Positions 50,955-59,783 are shown, counted from the first letter of the stretch. The stretch is 64,000 nucleotides of DNA from Arsukibacterium sp. (GCF_018402695.1 NZ_JAGYIM010000009.1:372001-436000); one strand, 5' to 3'. Notes: a model not told the origin generated them from the sequence alone. A program made the numbers and translations.

Positions 50955-52991
50955 ATGATTCTATACATCGCTGAAAAACCCAGTATGGCCCGCGCTATTG
51001 CTGCTGCATTACCCAAACCTCAGCAAAAAGATACCGGCTGCATCCGCCTGGCCAATGGTGATGTGATCAGTTGGTGCATAGGCCACTTACTGGAGCAGGC
51101 AGAACCACAAGACTACAACCCTGATTATAAACGCTGGCAGGCAGAGCATCTACCTATTATTCCAGAGCAATGGCAGGTAAAAGCCCGTAAATCTGCACAA
51201 CAACAGCTTAGTATTTTGCAGAAGCTGATCAAGCAAGCCGACCAACTGATCCATGCCGGCGATCCTGACCGCGAAGGTCAGTTACTGGTAGATGAAGTGA
51301 TTGCCTGGTGCAAAGTGCCTCAGGCAAAGCGGGACAATGTTAAACGTTTATTAATCAATGATCTGAATACAGCAGCTATTCGGCAGGCCCTTAAACAGCT
51401 GCAATCCAACAAACATTTTGTACCGCTTTCCACCTCGGCGCTGGCCCGCAGCCGGGCCGACTGGCTGTATGGCTTGAATATGACCCGGGCTTATACGCTG
51501 CGCGGTAAACTGGCGGGATATCAGGGAGTGCTGTCGGTCGGTCGGGTACAAACCCCGCTATTGGGTCTGGTGGTGCGACGTGATGCAGAAATAGCTGACT
51601 TTAGCAGTGTCACTTACTATCAGGTACAGGCGGAGCTGGTCAGTACAGACGGCGCCACTATCAACGCCTTGTGGCAGCCCAGTGAGGCCTGTGAGCCTTA
51701 TCAGGATAACGAAGGGCGGATATTATTGCGGGCGCTGGCGGTTAAAGTGCAGCAGGCAGTAAAAGATCAGCCAGCAGAGGTGACCAAGTTGCAGCAGCAG
51801 GATAAAAAGCAGTATGCACCACTGCCCTACAGTTTGTCTGCTTTGCAAATTGATGCCGCCAGAACTTATGGATTAAGTGCCCAGCAAGTGCTGGATAGCT
51901 GTCAGCAATTGTATGAGCGGCATAAATTAATTACTTATCCGCGGTCAGACAGTCGGTACCTGCCAACAGCGCATTTGGCAGAGGCAGCCAAGGTAGGGCA
52001 AGCAATAATTACCAATGTACCGGCGCTTAAGGCTGCATTAGCCGGGGCAAATTTGCAGCTAAAAAGCAAGGCCTGGAACGACAGCAAAGTAGAGGCTCAC
52101 CATGCCATTATTCCGACAATTAAAACATTGTCGGCTGCCAGGCTGACAGCCACTGAACAAAAACTTTATGGCCTGATTGCCCGTCAGTATCTTATGCAGT
52201 TTTACCCGGCTTGTCGCTTTTCAGACAGTAAAGCAGAGTTTCGGATTGCCGGTGGTTGCTTTGTGGCTAAAGCACGGCAGCAAATTCACCTGGGTTGGAA
52301 AGTCTTGCTACCAGCCGCCGCTGATAATGAGCGAAATGTTGTTACAACGGGCAATGAGCCACCACTGCAACAAGGCCTGCCTGCACTTGCTGTCGGGCAG
52401 CAATTGCGTTGCTGCGATAGTCAGCTGCTGGAGAAGCAAACTCAGCCGCCAGCGCCGTTTACCGATGCTACTTTGTTAAGTGCTATGACTGGTATTGGCC
52501 GTTTTGTGCAAGACCCACAAATTAAGCGGATTTTAAAGGACACTGATGGTCTGGGCACTGAAGCAACACGCTCCGGCATTATTGAGTTGTTATTTAAGCG
52601 AAACTTTTTACAGCGTGAAGGAAAACACATCCGGGCGACTATAGCAGGCAAAGCATTAATTGCGGCATTACCGCCAGAAGCCTCTTTGCCTGATATGACC
52701 GCGCGCTGGGAGGCTGCACTAAATAATATTTGCCAACGCCAGCAAAGTTATCAGGCATTTATGCAACCGCTGACAGAGAATCTGCAACGGTTAATCAGTC
52801 AGGCCGGTGCAGTAAATCCGCAGGGGCTGGGGACAGGTAAGCCTGCAAAGTGGTCATCAAAAGCAGCTAAAAAACGAGGAGCGTCAATGTTTTCTGGCAG
52901 CAAAACCAGCAAACAGCCGAAGTTATATCGCAGTAAAACGGCAACTAAAAAAAGGTCTGGTTCTGCAGCAAATACCGCGACAACTGTATGA
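50955..52991 (+). CDS. topB: DNA topoisomerase III
   Basis: A 678-residue type IA topoisomerase that decatenates single-stranded and replicating DNA. The start at 50955 gives MILYIAEKPSMARAIA, as in E. coli TopB (653 residues). The Toprim acidic triad is in HAGDPDREGQLL (Asp103, Asp105, Glu107), and the active Tyr328 in LITYPRSDSRYL has the same number as in E. coli. GIGRFVQDP and DGLGTEATRSGII are also present. It ends in a Lys/Arg/Ser-rich tail of about 40 residues, probably for DNA binding. It is divergent from the KfrA-like gene. Confidence 0.95.
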   Translation: MILYIAEKPSMARAIAAALPKPQQKDTGCIRLANGDVISWCIGHLLEQAEPQDYNPDYKRWQAEHLPIIPEQWQVKARKSAQQQLSILQKLIKQADQLIHAGDPDREGQLLVDEVIAWCKVPQAKRDNVKRLLINDLNTAAIRQALKQLQSNKHFVPLSTSALARSRADWLYGLNMTRAYTLRGKLAGYQGVLSVGRVQTPLLGLVVRRDAEIADFSSVTYYQVQAELVSTDGATINALWQPSEACEPYQDNEGRILLRALAVKVQQAVKDQPAEVTKLQQQDKKQYAPLPYSLSALQIDAARTYGLSAQQVLDSCQQLYERHKLITYPRSDSRYLPTAHLAEAAKVGQAIITNVPALKAALAGANLQLKSKAWNDSKVEAHHAIIPTIKTLSAARLTATEQKLYGLIARQYLMQFYPACRFSDSKAEFRIAGGCFVAKARQQIHLGWKVLLPAAADNERNVVTTGNEPPLQQGLPALAVGQQLRCCDSQLLEKQTQPPAPFTDATLLSAMTGIGRFVQDPQIKRILKDTDGLGTEATRSGIIELLFKRNFLQREGKHIRATIAGKALIAALPPEASLPDMTARWEAALNNICQRQQSYQAFMQPLTENLQRLISQAGAVNPQGLGTGKPAKWSSKAAKKRGASMFSGSKTSKQPKLYRSKTATKKRSGSAANTATTV

Positions 52992-53082
52992 ATTAGTTAA
53001 TAAGTGTAATAGCGCTGGTAAGCCGGGCGTTAGCTGATTATCCTCACTGCACTATTTATAACTGTGGGTGCAGGAGAAAGCT

Positions 53083-53847
53083 TTGAGTAAACTAACATTA
53101 GTATCAGCGATGGTTGCAGCCTCTATGCTGCTGGTCAGTCAGCAGGCATTGGCTACTATCGTTCAGGTTAAAACGAGTCTGGGTGATTTTGAAGTAAATT
53201 TATTTGATGAAACCACGCCGGTAACAGTGCAGAATTTTCTAAGTTACGTCAACAGTGGCCGCTACGATGAAACCGTTATTCACCGCTCGGTGCCCGGCTT
53301 TATTATCCAGGGCGGTGGTTTCCGTTTTATTGACCAACTGCCTTTAACTCCTATCCAGACCAGTGCCGCTATCGTCAATGAACCAAAGCTTTCTAACGTG
53401 CGGGCAACCATCGCTATGGCGAAGTTACCAGGCAACCCGAATAGCGCAACAAGCCAGTGGTTTATTAACCTGGCAGATAACAGCGCGGGCAGTCCGAAAC
53501 TGGATATTGTAGAGGGGGCTTATACGGTGTTTGGTCAGATTAGTGCGGCCGATATGGAGGTGGTCATGGCGATTGCCAACTTGCCTACCTATAACTTTAC
53601 CGGTATTCAGGGGTTACCTTTGAGAAATTATACCGCTGATGATCGTGCCGACAATGTGCCATTAAACAGTACTAATATGGTCACTGTCGAAAGCATTACT
53701 GTAGTTGATGCCAGACCAAATACGGCAGCAGGTTTAAACCCGAAACCCAACACCTTACTACCTGAGCCAGAAAGCAGTTCAGGTAGCAGCAGTCTGGCGT
53801 TACTATTACTTGGACCTTTACTATGGTGGCGTCGGCGTCAACAATAA
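53083..53847 (+). CDS. Cyclophilin-type peptidyl-prolyl isomerase with C-terminal sorting-type tail
   Basis: A 254-residue exported cyclophilin. I start at TTG 53083 because AGGAG lies six bases before it and the signal peptide (SKLTLVSAMVAASMLLVSQ, cut after ALA) begins there; the frame also opens at GTG 53068. The isomerase domain shows VTVQNFLSYVNSGRYD, HRSVPGFIIQGGG and SATSQWFINLADN. The C-terminus is Ser/Gly-rich, then one membrane segment, then RRRQQ (SSGSSSLALLLLGPLLWWRR). This resembles GlyGly-CTERM tails cut by rhombosortase in type II secreting bacteria. Confidence 0.88.
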   Translation: MSKLTLVSAMVAASMLLVSQQALATIVQVKTSLGDFEVNLFDETTPVTVQNFLSYVNSGRYDETVIHRSVPGFIIQGGGFRFIDQLPLTPIQTSAAIVNEPKLSNVRATIAMAKLPGNPNSATSQWFINLADNSAGSPKLDIVEGAYTVFGQISAADMEVVMAIANLPTYNFTGIQGLPLRNYTADDRADNVPLNSTNMVTVESITVVDARPNTAAGLNPKPNTLLPEPESSSGSSSLALLLLGPLLWWRRRQQ

Positions 53848-54059
53848 TTCTGCCAGGTTATTGATAATCAGGGATAGCGCGGCAAATTTGTTGCTGCGCT
53901 TTGTTCTGTCCTTGTTGACTATTCATTATTAAAAAACTGGTATTTATATCAATTAGTTCTGTTGAATCAGCCTGATATCGGTTTTCCTCGCCTACACTTA
54001 ACTCTTTATGCATCCAATAGTGCAACTCTATGTTGTTGCTTTATAAGAAGGTGACGTGA

Positions 54060-54758
54060 ATGATAGTGTTAGTTGGTGGTGAAAAGGGCGGTAGTGGTAA
54101 AAGCTGTCTGGCTCAGAATATAGCGGTCTATTTTTCCCGTGAGAAACAAGCCAATGTTATGCTGGTTGATTGCGATCCGCAGCGAACAACGTCTGACTGG
54201 GTACAGGAAAGGCATATGGATGCCAGTTTGCCCTGGATTAACTGCGTGCAAATGTATGGCAAAATTCGCTTTGAATTAAAAAGCCTTGAACAGCATTACG
54301 ATGTGGTTGTGGTTGACTGTGGTGGCCAGGACAGTGTGGCACTTCGCTCGGCAATGGTGGTCGCCAGTCATGTGTTGTTTCCGTTGCGGCCAAAGCGGCG
54401 GGATTTAAAAACACTTGAGCATCTGGAGGACCTGGTCAGTGCCTGTAATATTGTGAACCCGGATATGATAGTCGGCTGTGTTATGACCCAGTGTCCGTCG
54501 TTACCCAACCAGGCTCCACGGATCATCGATGCCAAAGAAGTGTGTAAGTCATTTAATATCAGGGTGCTGGAAAATATTACTTATAGCCGGAATATTTATG
54601 ACGATAGTGAAGAGAAAGGCTTGTCAGTAATGGATGTCGATGGTGACGGTAAAGCTGCCGGCGAAATCCGGGCAATTATTGAAGAACTCCTGGCAATGAA
54701 GGCGATACAAGAAGATGGCGCTGAGCGACCTGAAGAAAAAGTGTTTGCAGTCAAATAA
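54060..54758 (+). CDS. ParA-type partition ATPase
   Basis: A 232-residue ParA/MinD-family ATPase with deviant Walker A GGEKGGSGKSCLAQN (signature Lys9 and Lys14), Walker A' VMLVDCDPQRTTSDW and Walker B VVVVDCGGQDSV. It lacks the N-terminal DNA-binding domain of the P1-type, so it is the short (type Ib) kind found with ribbon-helix-helix partners. The gene for such a partner overlaps its 3' end by 44 bases in another frame. The cargo may be a plasmid-like or cellular structure; no parS-like repeats were obvious upstream. Confidence 0.9.
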   Translation: MIVLVGGEKGGSGKSCLAQNIAVYFSREKQANVMLVDCDPQRTTSDWVQERHMDASLPWINCVQMYGKIRFELKSLEQHYDVVVVDCGGQDSVALRSAMVVASHVLFPLRPKRRDLKTLEHLEDLVSACNIVNPDMIVGCVMTQCPSLPNQAPRIIDAKEVCKSFNIRVLENITYSRNIYDDSEEKGLSVMDVDGDGKAAGEIRAIIEELLAMKAIQEDGAERPEEKVFAVK

Positions 54759-55056
54759 ACCAGCCTTTACCGCTGATGAATTTATTGATGATGCTAATAA
54801 TTACGCGCTTGGCTTGCCGCGTATTGTCAGCCTGCGCAAACAATTACCGGAAGAAGACGACAGTACCCGTCTGCCAATGCGCCATGCAACCTTTACCCTG
54901 AGTGAAGAAGCGATAGCGGCATTAAATGATCTCAGTGAGCTGACCGGTGAAGCCAAGTCAAAGTTAATTCGGCGATTAATACTGCGCGCAACTCAGGCCG
55001 TGCAGCTGGAACTGACCCGGTTGCCTGCCACAAAAAATAAAACCGGCCCTGATTAG
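54715..55056 (+). CDS. Ribbon-helix-helix partner of the ParA ATPase
   Basis: A 113-residue protein. Its second half (RHATFTLSEEAIAALNDLSE, then LTGEAKSKLIRRLILRA) has the strand-helix-helix layout of RHH/CopG DNA-binding proteins. The N-terminal 50 residues are polar, as in ParB/ParG-type flexible tails that stimulate the ATPase. It overlaps the ParA gene by 44 bases, so expression is coupled. I infer a ParA/ParG-like pair; no direct homologue is recognised. Confidence 0.7.
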   Translation: MALSDLKKKCLQSNKPAFTADEFIDDANNYALGLPRIVSLRKQLPEEDDSTRLPMRHATFTLSEEAIAALNDLSELTGEAKSKLIRRLILRATQAVQLELTRLPATKNKTGPD

Positions 55057-55065
55057 GCCGGTTTT
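55039..55065. terminator. Bidirectional terminator after the ParA/RHH genes
   Basis: The stem AAAACCGGCC/GGCCGGTTTT encloses CTGATTA; the stop codon TAG of the RHH gene lies inside it (55054-55056). It also suits the convergent DUF3010 gene. Confidence 0.85.
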
Positions 55066-55086
55066 ATAATCTGAGCAGTTAAGGTG

Positions 55087-55509
55087 TTATTTCGCCAGAA
55101 ACGCATAAGCGATGATAAAGGCGGTTTCCTGAAAACCTTTTAATCCGGTGTCTTTAAAATCGACCGGTAATGGATGCTGTTTCAGTTTTTCTTTAATCGC
55201 ATTAGCAGATAATATCTGGCTGGGACAATTGTTGATAAGCTGGATAGCCGCTTCAATTTTAAAGCCCACGGCACCGCCGGCAAATTTACCTTTCTGTGGC
55301 CGCTCTTTAATGACCAGTTGCTCAATTTTGTAGTCTTCGATCAGTTTCGCCAGATTAAACTGAAACTTCTGTAAACTTTCTGCGTCTTTATCATTAGTTA
55401 AAGCCAGTCTGGTTTGCCGGCACTCCGGTAAGTCGAATAAGCCGTCTTTAAATGCCATCAGGCATAAAATTGCTTCACTACCTTTAATTTCAATTCCACA
55501 TACACGCAT
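55087..55509 (-). CDS. DUF3010 family protein, RuvC/RNase H-like fold
   Basis: A 140-residue protein of the DUF3010 family. The start at ATG 55509 gives MRVCGIEIKGSEAIL, the expected first strand; four more codons are open upstream. Other features are KIEQLVIKERPQKGKFAGGA, GFKIEAAIQLI and the ending GFQETAFIIAYAFLAK. An acidic residue on the first strand and Glu in VIKERPQ recall nuclease folds of the RuvC/RNase H type, but activity is not proven. It is widespread in Vibrio and Shewanella relatives. Confidence 0.85.
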   Translation of the reverse strand: MRVCGIEIKGSEAILCLMAFKDGLFDLPECRQTRLALTNDKDAESLQKFQFNLAKLIEDYKIEQLVIKERPQKGKFAGGAVGFKIEAAIQLINNCPSQILSANAIKEKLKQHPLPVDFKDTGLKGFQETAFIIAYAFLAK

Positions 55510-55537
55510 AATAAGTCTCAATAATTTTGTGGCCGGG

Positions 55538-55903
55538 TTAAGGGCTGGTTAGTGCTTCCAGCTGGCTGTCGATAATGCTGCAGCTCTGACGAAGTGGTTC
55601 ACCAAACAAAATAGGGTTAAAGTCACGGTTAACACAGTAACGCTGGTGAAAAATCAGCAGATTTTCTTTTGACGAAACTGCTTTGGCTAACTGTTGTTGC
55701 TGGCCTTCGCCCCAGTTAGCGGCAAGGTCTTTGAATTGCTTTTGAATTTGCCGCATGGCCTGCTCGTCAGACATTTTTCCGGAGCTTGGCGCGTTGTCCA
55801 GAATCAAACCATAAATCTGATCGCGATACGGCCTGAGCAACTCATGATCAGAGAAAGTCAGGAGCAATAAAATAATAACAGCCAGCCAAAAAAACTTTTT
55901 CAT
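55538..55903 (-). CDS. Small membrane-anchored protein of unknown function
   Basis: A 121-residue protein with a single N-terminal membrane segment or uncleaved signal (MKKFFWLAVIILLLLTFSDH). The start at ATG 55903 is chosen because GAGGTGCG lies upstream and the hydrophobic segment follows at once. The remainder is helical and polar, with two Cys (RYCVNRD and QSCSIID) that may pair in the periplasm. No family is recognised. It ends 28 bases before the DUF3010 start in the same direction. Confidence 0.7.
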   Translation of the reverse strand: MKKFFWLAVIILLLLTFSDHELLRPYRDQIYGLILDNAPSSGKMSDEQAMRQIQKQFKDLAANWGEGQQQQLAKAVSSKENLLIFHQRYCVNRDFNPILFGEPLRQSCSIIDSQLEALTSP

Positions 55904-56052
55904 CTGATAGCGCACCTCAAAAATCGCAGCCGCTATTGTAAAGTATTTTTGGCAAAGGCGCATCTGCTGCTCTGTGGCTTATTTTATATCAAATATTCTG
56001 CTGCCAAGGCTGTTATACTTGCTCCCAGCGCAGCAGCGGGTAAGAGGTAGCA

Positions 56053-57480
56053 GTGGACAACAACCGTATCGATATAAAGAACATCCCGGTAAAGGTAGAA
56101 ACCTATAAACCAGAGCAGCCAAACCAAACCAAATATGCTTCCCGTGACCGGATATATGTCCGCTCAGTTAAAGGCTTGCACCAGAGCTTGCGCCGTAATA
56201 TGGGCTTTATTTTCATGGCGTTATTTATGCTGTTGCCATGGATCCAATACAACGGCAGCCAGGCTATTCTGCTTGATATCGGTGAGCAGAAGTTTAATAT
56301 TTTCGCCCTGACCCTGTGGCCGCAAGACTTTACCATCCTCGCCTGGATTTTTGTCATCGCCGCTTATGCCCTGTTTTTTGTCACCGCATTTTATGGCCGG
56401 GTCTGGTGTGGTTATCTTTGTCCGCAATCCGTGTGGACCTTTATTTTTATGTGGTTTGAAGAGAAAATTCAGGGTAGTCGTAACCAGCGCATGACCTTAG
56501 ATCAGGCGCCATGGACAGTGTCGAAGTTCGCCAAAAAAGCCCTGACCCACTTCTGCTGGTTGGCGTTTGCTTTACTTACTTCTCTGATATTTGTCGGCTA
56601 CTTTACCCCTGTCGGTCCGCTTTTTATTGACTTCTTCACTTTTCAAGCCGGCTTCTGGGCGGTGATCTCCGTGCTGTTTTTTGCTGCCTGCACTTATGGC
56701 AACGCCGGTTGGATGCGGGAAATTATGTGTACCCACATCTGCCCCTATGCCCGTTTTCAGTCGGCAATGTTTGATAAAGACACCTTTACCGTCACCTATG
56801 ATGAAAAACGCGGCGAAACCCGGGGCCCGCGCAGTCGCAAGGATAAAGACTATAAAGAAAAAGGCCTGGGCGATTGTATCGACTGCAACCTCTGTGTCCA
56901 TGTCTGCCCTACCGGTATTGATATCCGCAACGGCCTGCAATACGAGTGTATTAACTGTGGCGCCTGTATCGATGCCTGTGATGACACTATGGCAAAGATG
57001 GGGTATCCGCCAGGGTTAATAAGTTACACGACGGAGCACAGCTTAAACGGTAAACCTACTAAGGTACTGCGGCCCAAGCTGGTGGGGTATTTCGTTATTC
57101 TGTTGGTAGTGTGTGCCGCCTTTGCCACCAACCTGTATCTGCGTAAACCGTTGGAGCTGGATATTATCCGCGACCGCGGCGCCTTATACCGGGAAACGCC
57201 GGAAGGCCTGATTGAAAATACCTATACCCTGAGCATTATTAATAAATCGCAACAGACTAAGACCTACCAGCTAGCGGTGTCAGGGGTAAACAATTACACC
57301 TGGCTTGGCCCAACCGAAGTAACGATTGCCGGCGGTGACAGCACCAATGTACCGGTTAGTTTGGCGCTTGACCCATACAGTGCCGCTAAACCGGTATTGG
57401 ATATTGAGTTCAGCGTTACTGAGTTGTCGGACGATGGCCATAAAGTCAGCCAGGGGAATAAATTCTTTGCCGGCCGTTAA
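56053..57480 (+). CDS. ccoG: Cytochrome c oxidase accessory protein CcoG (RdxA/FixG)
   Basis: A 475-residue membrane ferredoxin for assembly of cbb3 oxidase; it handles copper reduction for the binuclear centre. The start is GTG at 56053 behind AAGAGG. Features: five membrane segments, the polyferredoxin motif FYGRVWCGYLCPQSVWTF, MCTHICPYARFQ, and two 4Fe-4S clusters in CIDCNLCVHVCPTGIDIR and CINCGACIDACDD. A C-terminal Ig-like FixG domain (LSIINKSQQTKTYQLAVSG) follows the last segment. No ccoNOPQ genes are in the window. Confidence 0.95.
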   Translation: MDNNRIDIKNIPVKVETYKPEQPNQTKYASRDRIYVRSVKGLHQSLRRNMGFIFMALFMLLPWIQYNGSQAILLDIGEQKFNIFALTLWPQDFTILAWIFVIAAYALFFVTAFYGRVWCGYLCPQSVWTFIFMWFEEKIQGSRNQRMTLDQAPWTVSKFAKKALTHFCWLAFALLTSLIFVGYFTPVGPLFIDFFTFQAGFWAVISVLFFAACTYGNAGWMREIMCTHICPYARFQSAMFDKDTFTVTYDEKRGETRGPRSRKDKDYKEKGLGDCIDCNLCVHVCPTGIDIRNGLQYECINCGACIDACDDTMAKMGYPPGLISYTTEHSLNGKPTKVLRPKLVGYFVILLVVCAAFATNLYLRKPLELDIIRDRGALYRETPEGLIENTYTLSIINKSQQTKTYQLAVSGVNNYTWLGPTEVTIAGGDSTNVPVSLALDPYSAAKPVLDIEFSVTELSDDGHKVSQGNKFFAGR

Positions 57481-58486
57481 TAGTGAAATAATCAGCCGGT
57501 TTGATTTTGCCACCCTGGGGCCGGAACTGATATTAGATGCGTTGCTGCAATTGGGGCTCGATGTCAGCAGCGGCCTGCTGGCACTAAACAGCTATGAGAA
57601 CCGGGTGTATCAATTTACGGCATATCCTGATCAGAGCCTGCAACCGCAAAAGTATGTGGTGAAGTTTTACCGGCCAGAGCGCTGGAGCCCGCAGCAAATT
57701 CAGGAAGAACACGACTTTGCGTTTGAGCTGGCAGACGCTGATATTCCAATGGTGGCGCCGCTGCGTTTTAACGGTGACAGTTTATTGCAGTATCAGGGCT
57801 ATTATTTTGCCGTGTTTCCGAGCCGCGGTGGCCGCACTCTCGAGGTAGACAACGACGAGCAGCTGGCCATGCTGGGGCGTTTTTTAGGCCGGATGCATCA
57901 GGTAGGCGCGAAAAAACCGTTCAGCAGCCGGCCGACCTTCAGTGTCGACAGCCACTTGCTGCAAAGTCGGCAGGTGCTGGCAAAACTGCAGCTTATTCCT
58001 GACTATATGCGACCAGCATTTGATACCGTGCTGCAGCAGGTAATAGCAGAAGCGAGCCGTCAGTATCAGCCCGGCCGGCAAATCCGCCTGCATGGCGATT
58101 GTCATGCAGGTAACTTGTTCTATGTTGATCAGGGCCCGTTTTTTGTCGATCTGGATGATTGCCGCACCGGCCCGGCCATTCAGGATATCTGGATGATGTT
58201 ATCCGGTGATCAGCAGGAGCAGCGGCTAACCCTGGAGCTGATGTTAGACGAATACGAGCAATACTGTGATTTTGATCCTGCGGAACTAAAACTGATCGAG
58301 CCACTCAGAGCAATGCGTATAGTGCACTATATGGCCTGGCTGGCACGGCGCTGGCAGGATCAGGCATTCGTGCAAAGCTTTCCCTGGTTTGCTACCGATA
58401 AATACTGGGAACAACAATGTCTGGTGCTGAAAGAGCAATTGGCGTTATTGCAACAACCGCCTTTATCGCTAGTGCCAGGTTACTGA
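57467..58486 (+). CDS. srkA: Stress response kinase A (YihE)
   Basis: A 339-residue Ser/Thr kinase of the Cpx-linked SrkA/YihE family (E. coli 328). Features are LNSYENRVYQF, VVKFYRPERWSPQQIQEEH, YFAVFPSRGGR, LGRMHQVG, the catalytic loop RLHGDCHAGNLFY and metal motif FVDLDDCRTGP. I start at TTG 57467 because CAGGGGAA lies nine bases before it and the length then matches the family; this overlaps ccoG by 14 bases. ATG 57434 is an alternative. It is followed by dsbA, the same order as in E. coli. Confidence 0.93.
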   Translation: MPAVNSEIISRFDFATLGPELILDALLQLGLDVSSGLLALNSYENRVYQFTAYPDQSLQPQKYVVKFYRPERWSPQQIQEEHDFAFELADADIPMVAPLRFNGDSLLQYQGYYFAVFPSRGGRTLEVDNDEQLAMLGRFLGRMHQVGAKKPFSSRPTFSVDSHLLQSRQVLAKLQLIPDYMRPAFDTVLQQVIAEASRQYQPGRQIRLHGDCHAGNLFYVDQGPFFVDLDDCRTGPAIQDIWMMLSGDQQEQRLTLELMLDEYEQYCDFDPAELKLIEPLRAMRIVHYMAWLARRWQDQAFVQSFPWFATDKYWEQQCLVLKEQLALLQQPPLSLVPGY

Positions 58487-58537
58487 CAATTTGCTAAGAT
58501 ATTGGCTGTATCAGCCTGATTAAGGATGTAAGTTAAA

Positions 58538-59179
58538 ATGAAAAAGCTGTTATCTCTGGGTTTATTTGCCTTGTTGCTGCCGCTCGCGTTCAGTGCTAAC
58601 GCCAAGTTTGTTGAAGGTAAACACTATCAGGTTATCGCTGAGCAAACTGCGGCCAAGCCTGTAGTAAAAGAATATTTCTCATTCTATTGCGGTGGATGCT
58701 ATGGGTTTGAGCCGGTAGCACAAAGCCTGGCTAAAAAGTTACCTGACGGCACTGAGTTTAAGAAGGTGCATGTCGACTTTATCCGTGCTGCCTCACCGGA
58801 AATTCAGAATATGCTGGCCCGGGCTTATCTGGTAGGCAAAAATATGGGAAAAGGCGACCAGATCGCGATGGCAATTTTTAACCAGATCCACCGTAGCCGG
58901 GTGCCGTTCGTCAATGAAGATGATGTACGCAGCCTGATGCTGGTAAACGATATTGAAGCTGAAGAATACGAAAAAGCTATGCGCAGTTTCTCAGTACGCG
59001 GTGCAGCCAGCCAGATGAAAAAAGAGCAGACTGAATTGTCAGAAAGCCGGGTGTTAAGCTCAGTACCGATGCTGGTGGTGAATGACAAATATAAAATTGT
59101 TAATGAAGCACTGAATCAGCGGAATCTGGAAAATGAGTTACAGGAGCTGATAAGCTACCTGCTGGCGAAAGATGCCTGA
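58538..59179 (+). CDS. dsbA: Periplasmic thiol:disulfide oxidoreductase DsbA
   Basis: A 213-residue DsbA with signal peptide (cut after SANA, residue 22). The thioredoxin fold holds the active site FYCGGCYGFEP at Cys51 and Cys54, the helical insertion, and the cis-Pro loop SSVPMLVVND. The classical DsbA active site is CPHC; here it is CGGC, which should alter redox potential. Position after srkA, length and fold all fit DsbA. A terminator follows. Confidence 0.93.
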   Translation: MKKLLSLGLFALLLPLAFSANAKFVEGKHYQVIAEQTAAKPVVKEYFSFYCGGCYGFEPVAQSLAKKLPDGTEFKKVHVDFIRAASPEIQNMLARAYLVGKNMGKGDQIAMAIFNQIHRSRVPFVNEDDVRSLMLVNDIEAEEYEKAMRSFSVRGAASQMKKEQTELSESRVLSSVPMLVVNDKYKIVNEALNQRNLENELQELISYLLAKDA

Positions 59180-59201
59180 GTAAACAAAGAGAACTGGTAC
59201 G

Positions 59202-59225
59202 GGGTGGCATTTGCCACCCTTTTTT
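59202..59225 (+). terminator. Rho-independent terminator of srkA-dsbA
   Basis: The stem GGGTGGCA/TGCCACCC (59202-59209 with 59212-59219) is followed by TTTTTT, 22 bases after the dsbA stop. Confidence 0.85.
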
Positions 59226-59246
59226 ATGGTTACAGCAGAGTAAAAA

Positions 59247-59783
59247 ATGATGTCCAGTGGCGAAGTAGGTTTAGGCAATAGCCAGGCCGGGTTCCGGGTA
59301 TATATTGCTAACCGGCCGCCAATGGCGGAGTATGTTGATTTAGCCAGAGTGCAGCCATTGCAACGCGGTGAGATTGAGCTGATAAACAACGCCTGCGGCA
59401 ATGGCTGGCGCAAGGTATTTAATGTTTACGCCAAATTACTGTTTGCGCTGGACGCTCAGCAATTCAGCTATAGCCGGCAGGCTGCCAGCTGGCAACAGTT
59501 TCGCGACCAGTATTTACTGCAGAGCAGTAGCGATACCGCGTTGCTGTTTAGTCCGCCTGAACTACAACCAGACAATAAAACCGTGCATATTATTGCCGGC
59601 CGCACTTATGCCAAAGCGCTGCTCGATGCCGGTTTACCGGCTCAGCTAAGCTGGCTGAACAACGAATTTGCTATAGATAAGTTTAACCGCTTGCTGGTGT
59701 GCCCGTATTTTGATTACCGCCAGCTTAATAATGAAAAGCTGGCTTTTTTAGCGCAGCTGATCAGGAAATTAGATGAAAAATGA
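59247..59783 (+). CDS. Conserved hypothetical protein (DUF6942-like)
   Basis: A 178-residue soluble protein. Recognisable wording includes FRVYIANRPPMAEYVDL, NNACGNGWRKVFNVYAKLLF, DNKTVHIIAGRTYAKAL and VCPYFDYRQLNN, which I associate with an uncharacterised family of Vibrio and Shewanella relatives (DUF6942, from memory). No catalytic motif is evident. The gene starts 21 bases after the dsbA terminator and overlaps the nucleotidyltransferase-like gene by 11 bases, so the two are co-expressed. Confidence 0.75.
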   Translation: MMSSGEVGLGNSQAGFRVYIANRPPMAEYVDLARVQPLQRGEIELINNACGNGWRKVFNVYAKLLFALDAQQFSYSRQAASWQQFRDQYLLQSSSDTALLFSPPELQPDNKTVHIIAGRTYAKALLDAGLPAQLSWLNNEFAIDKFNRLLVCPYFDYRQLNNEKLAFLAQLIRKLDEK

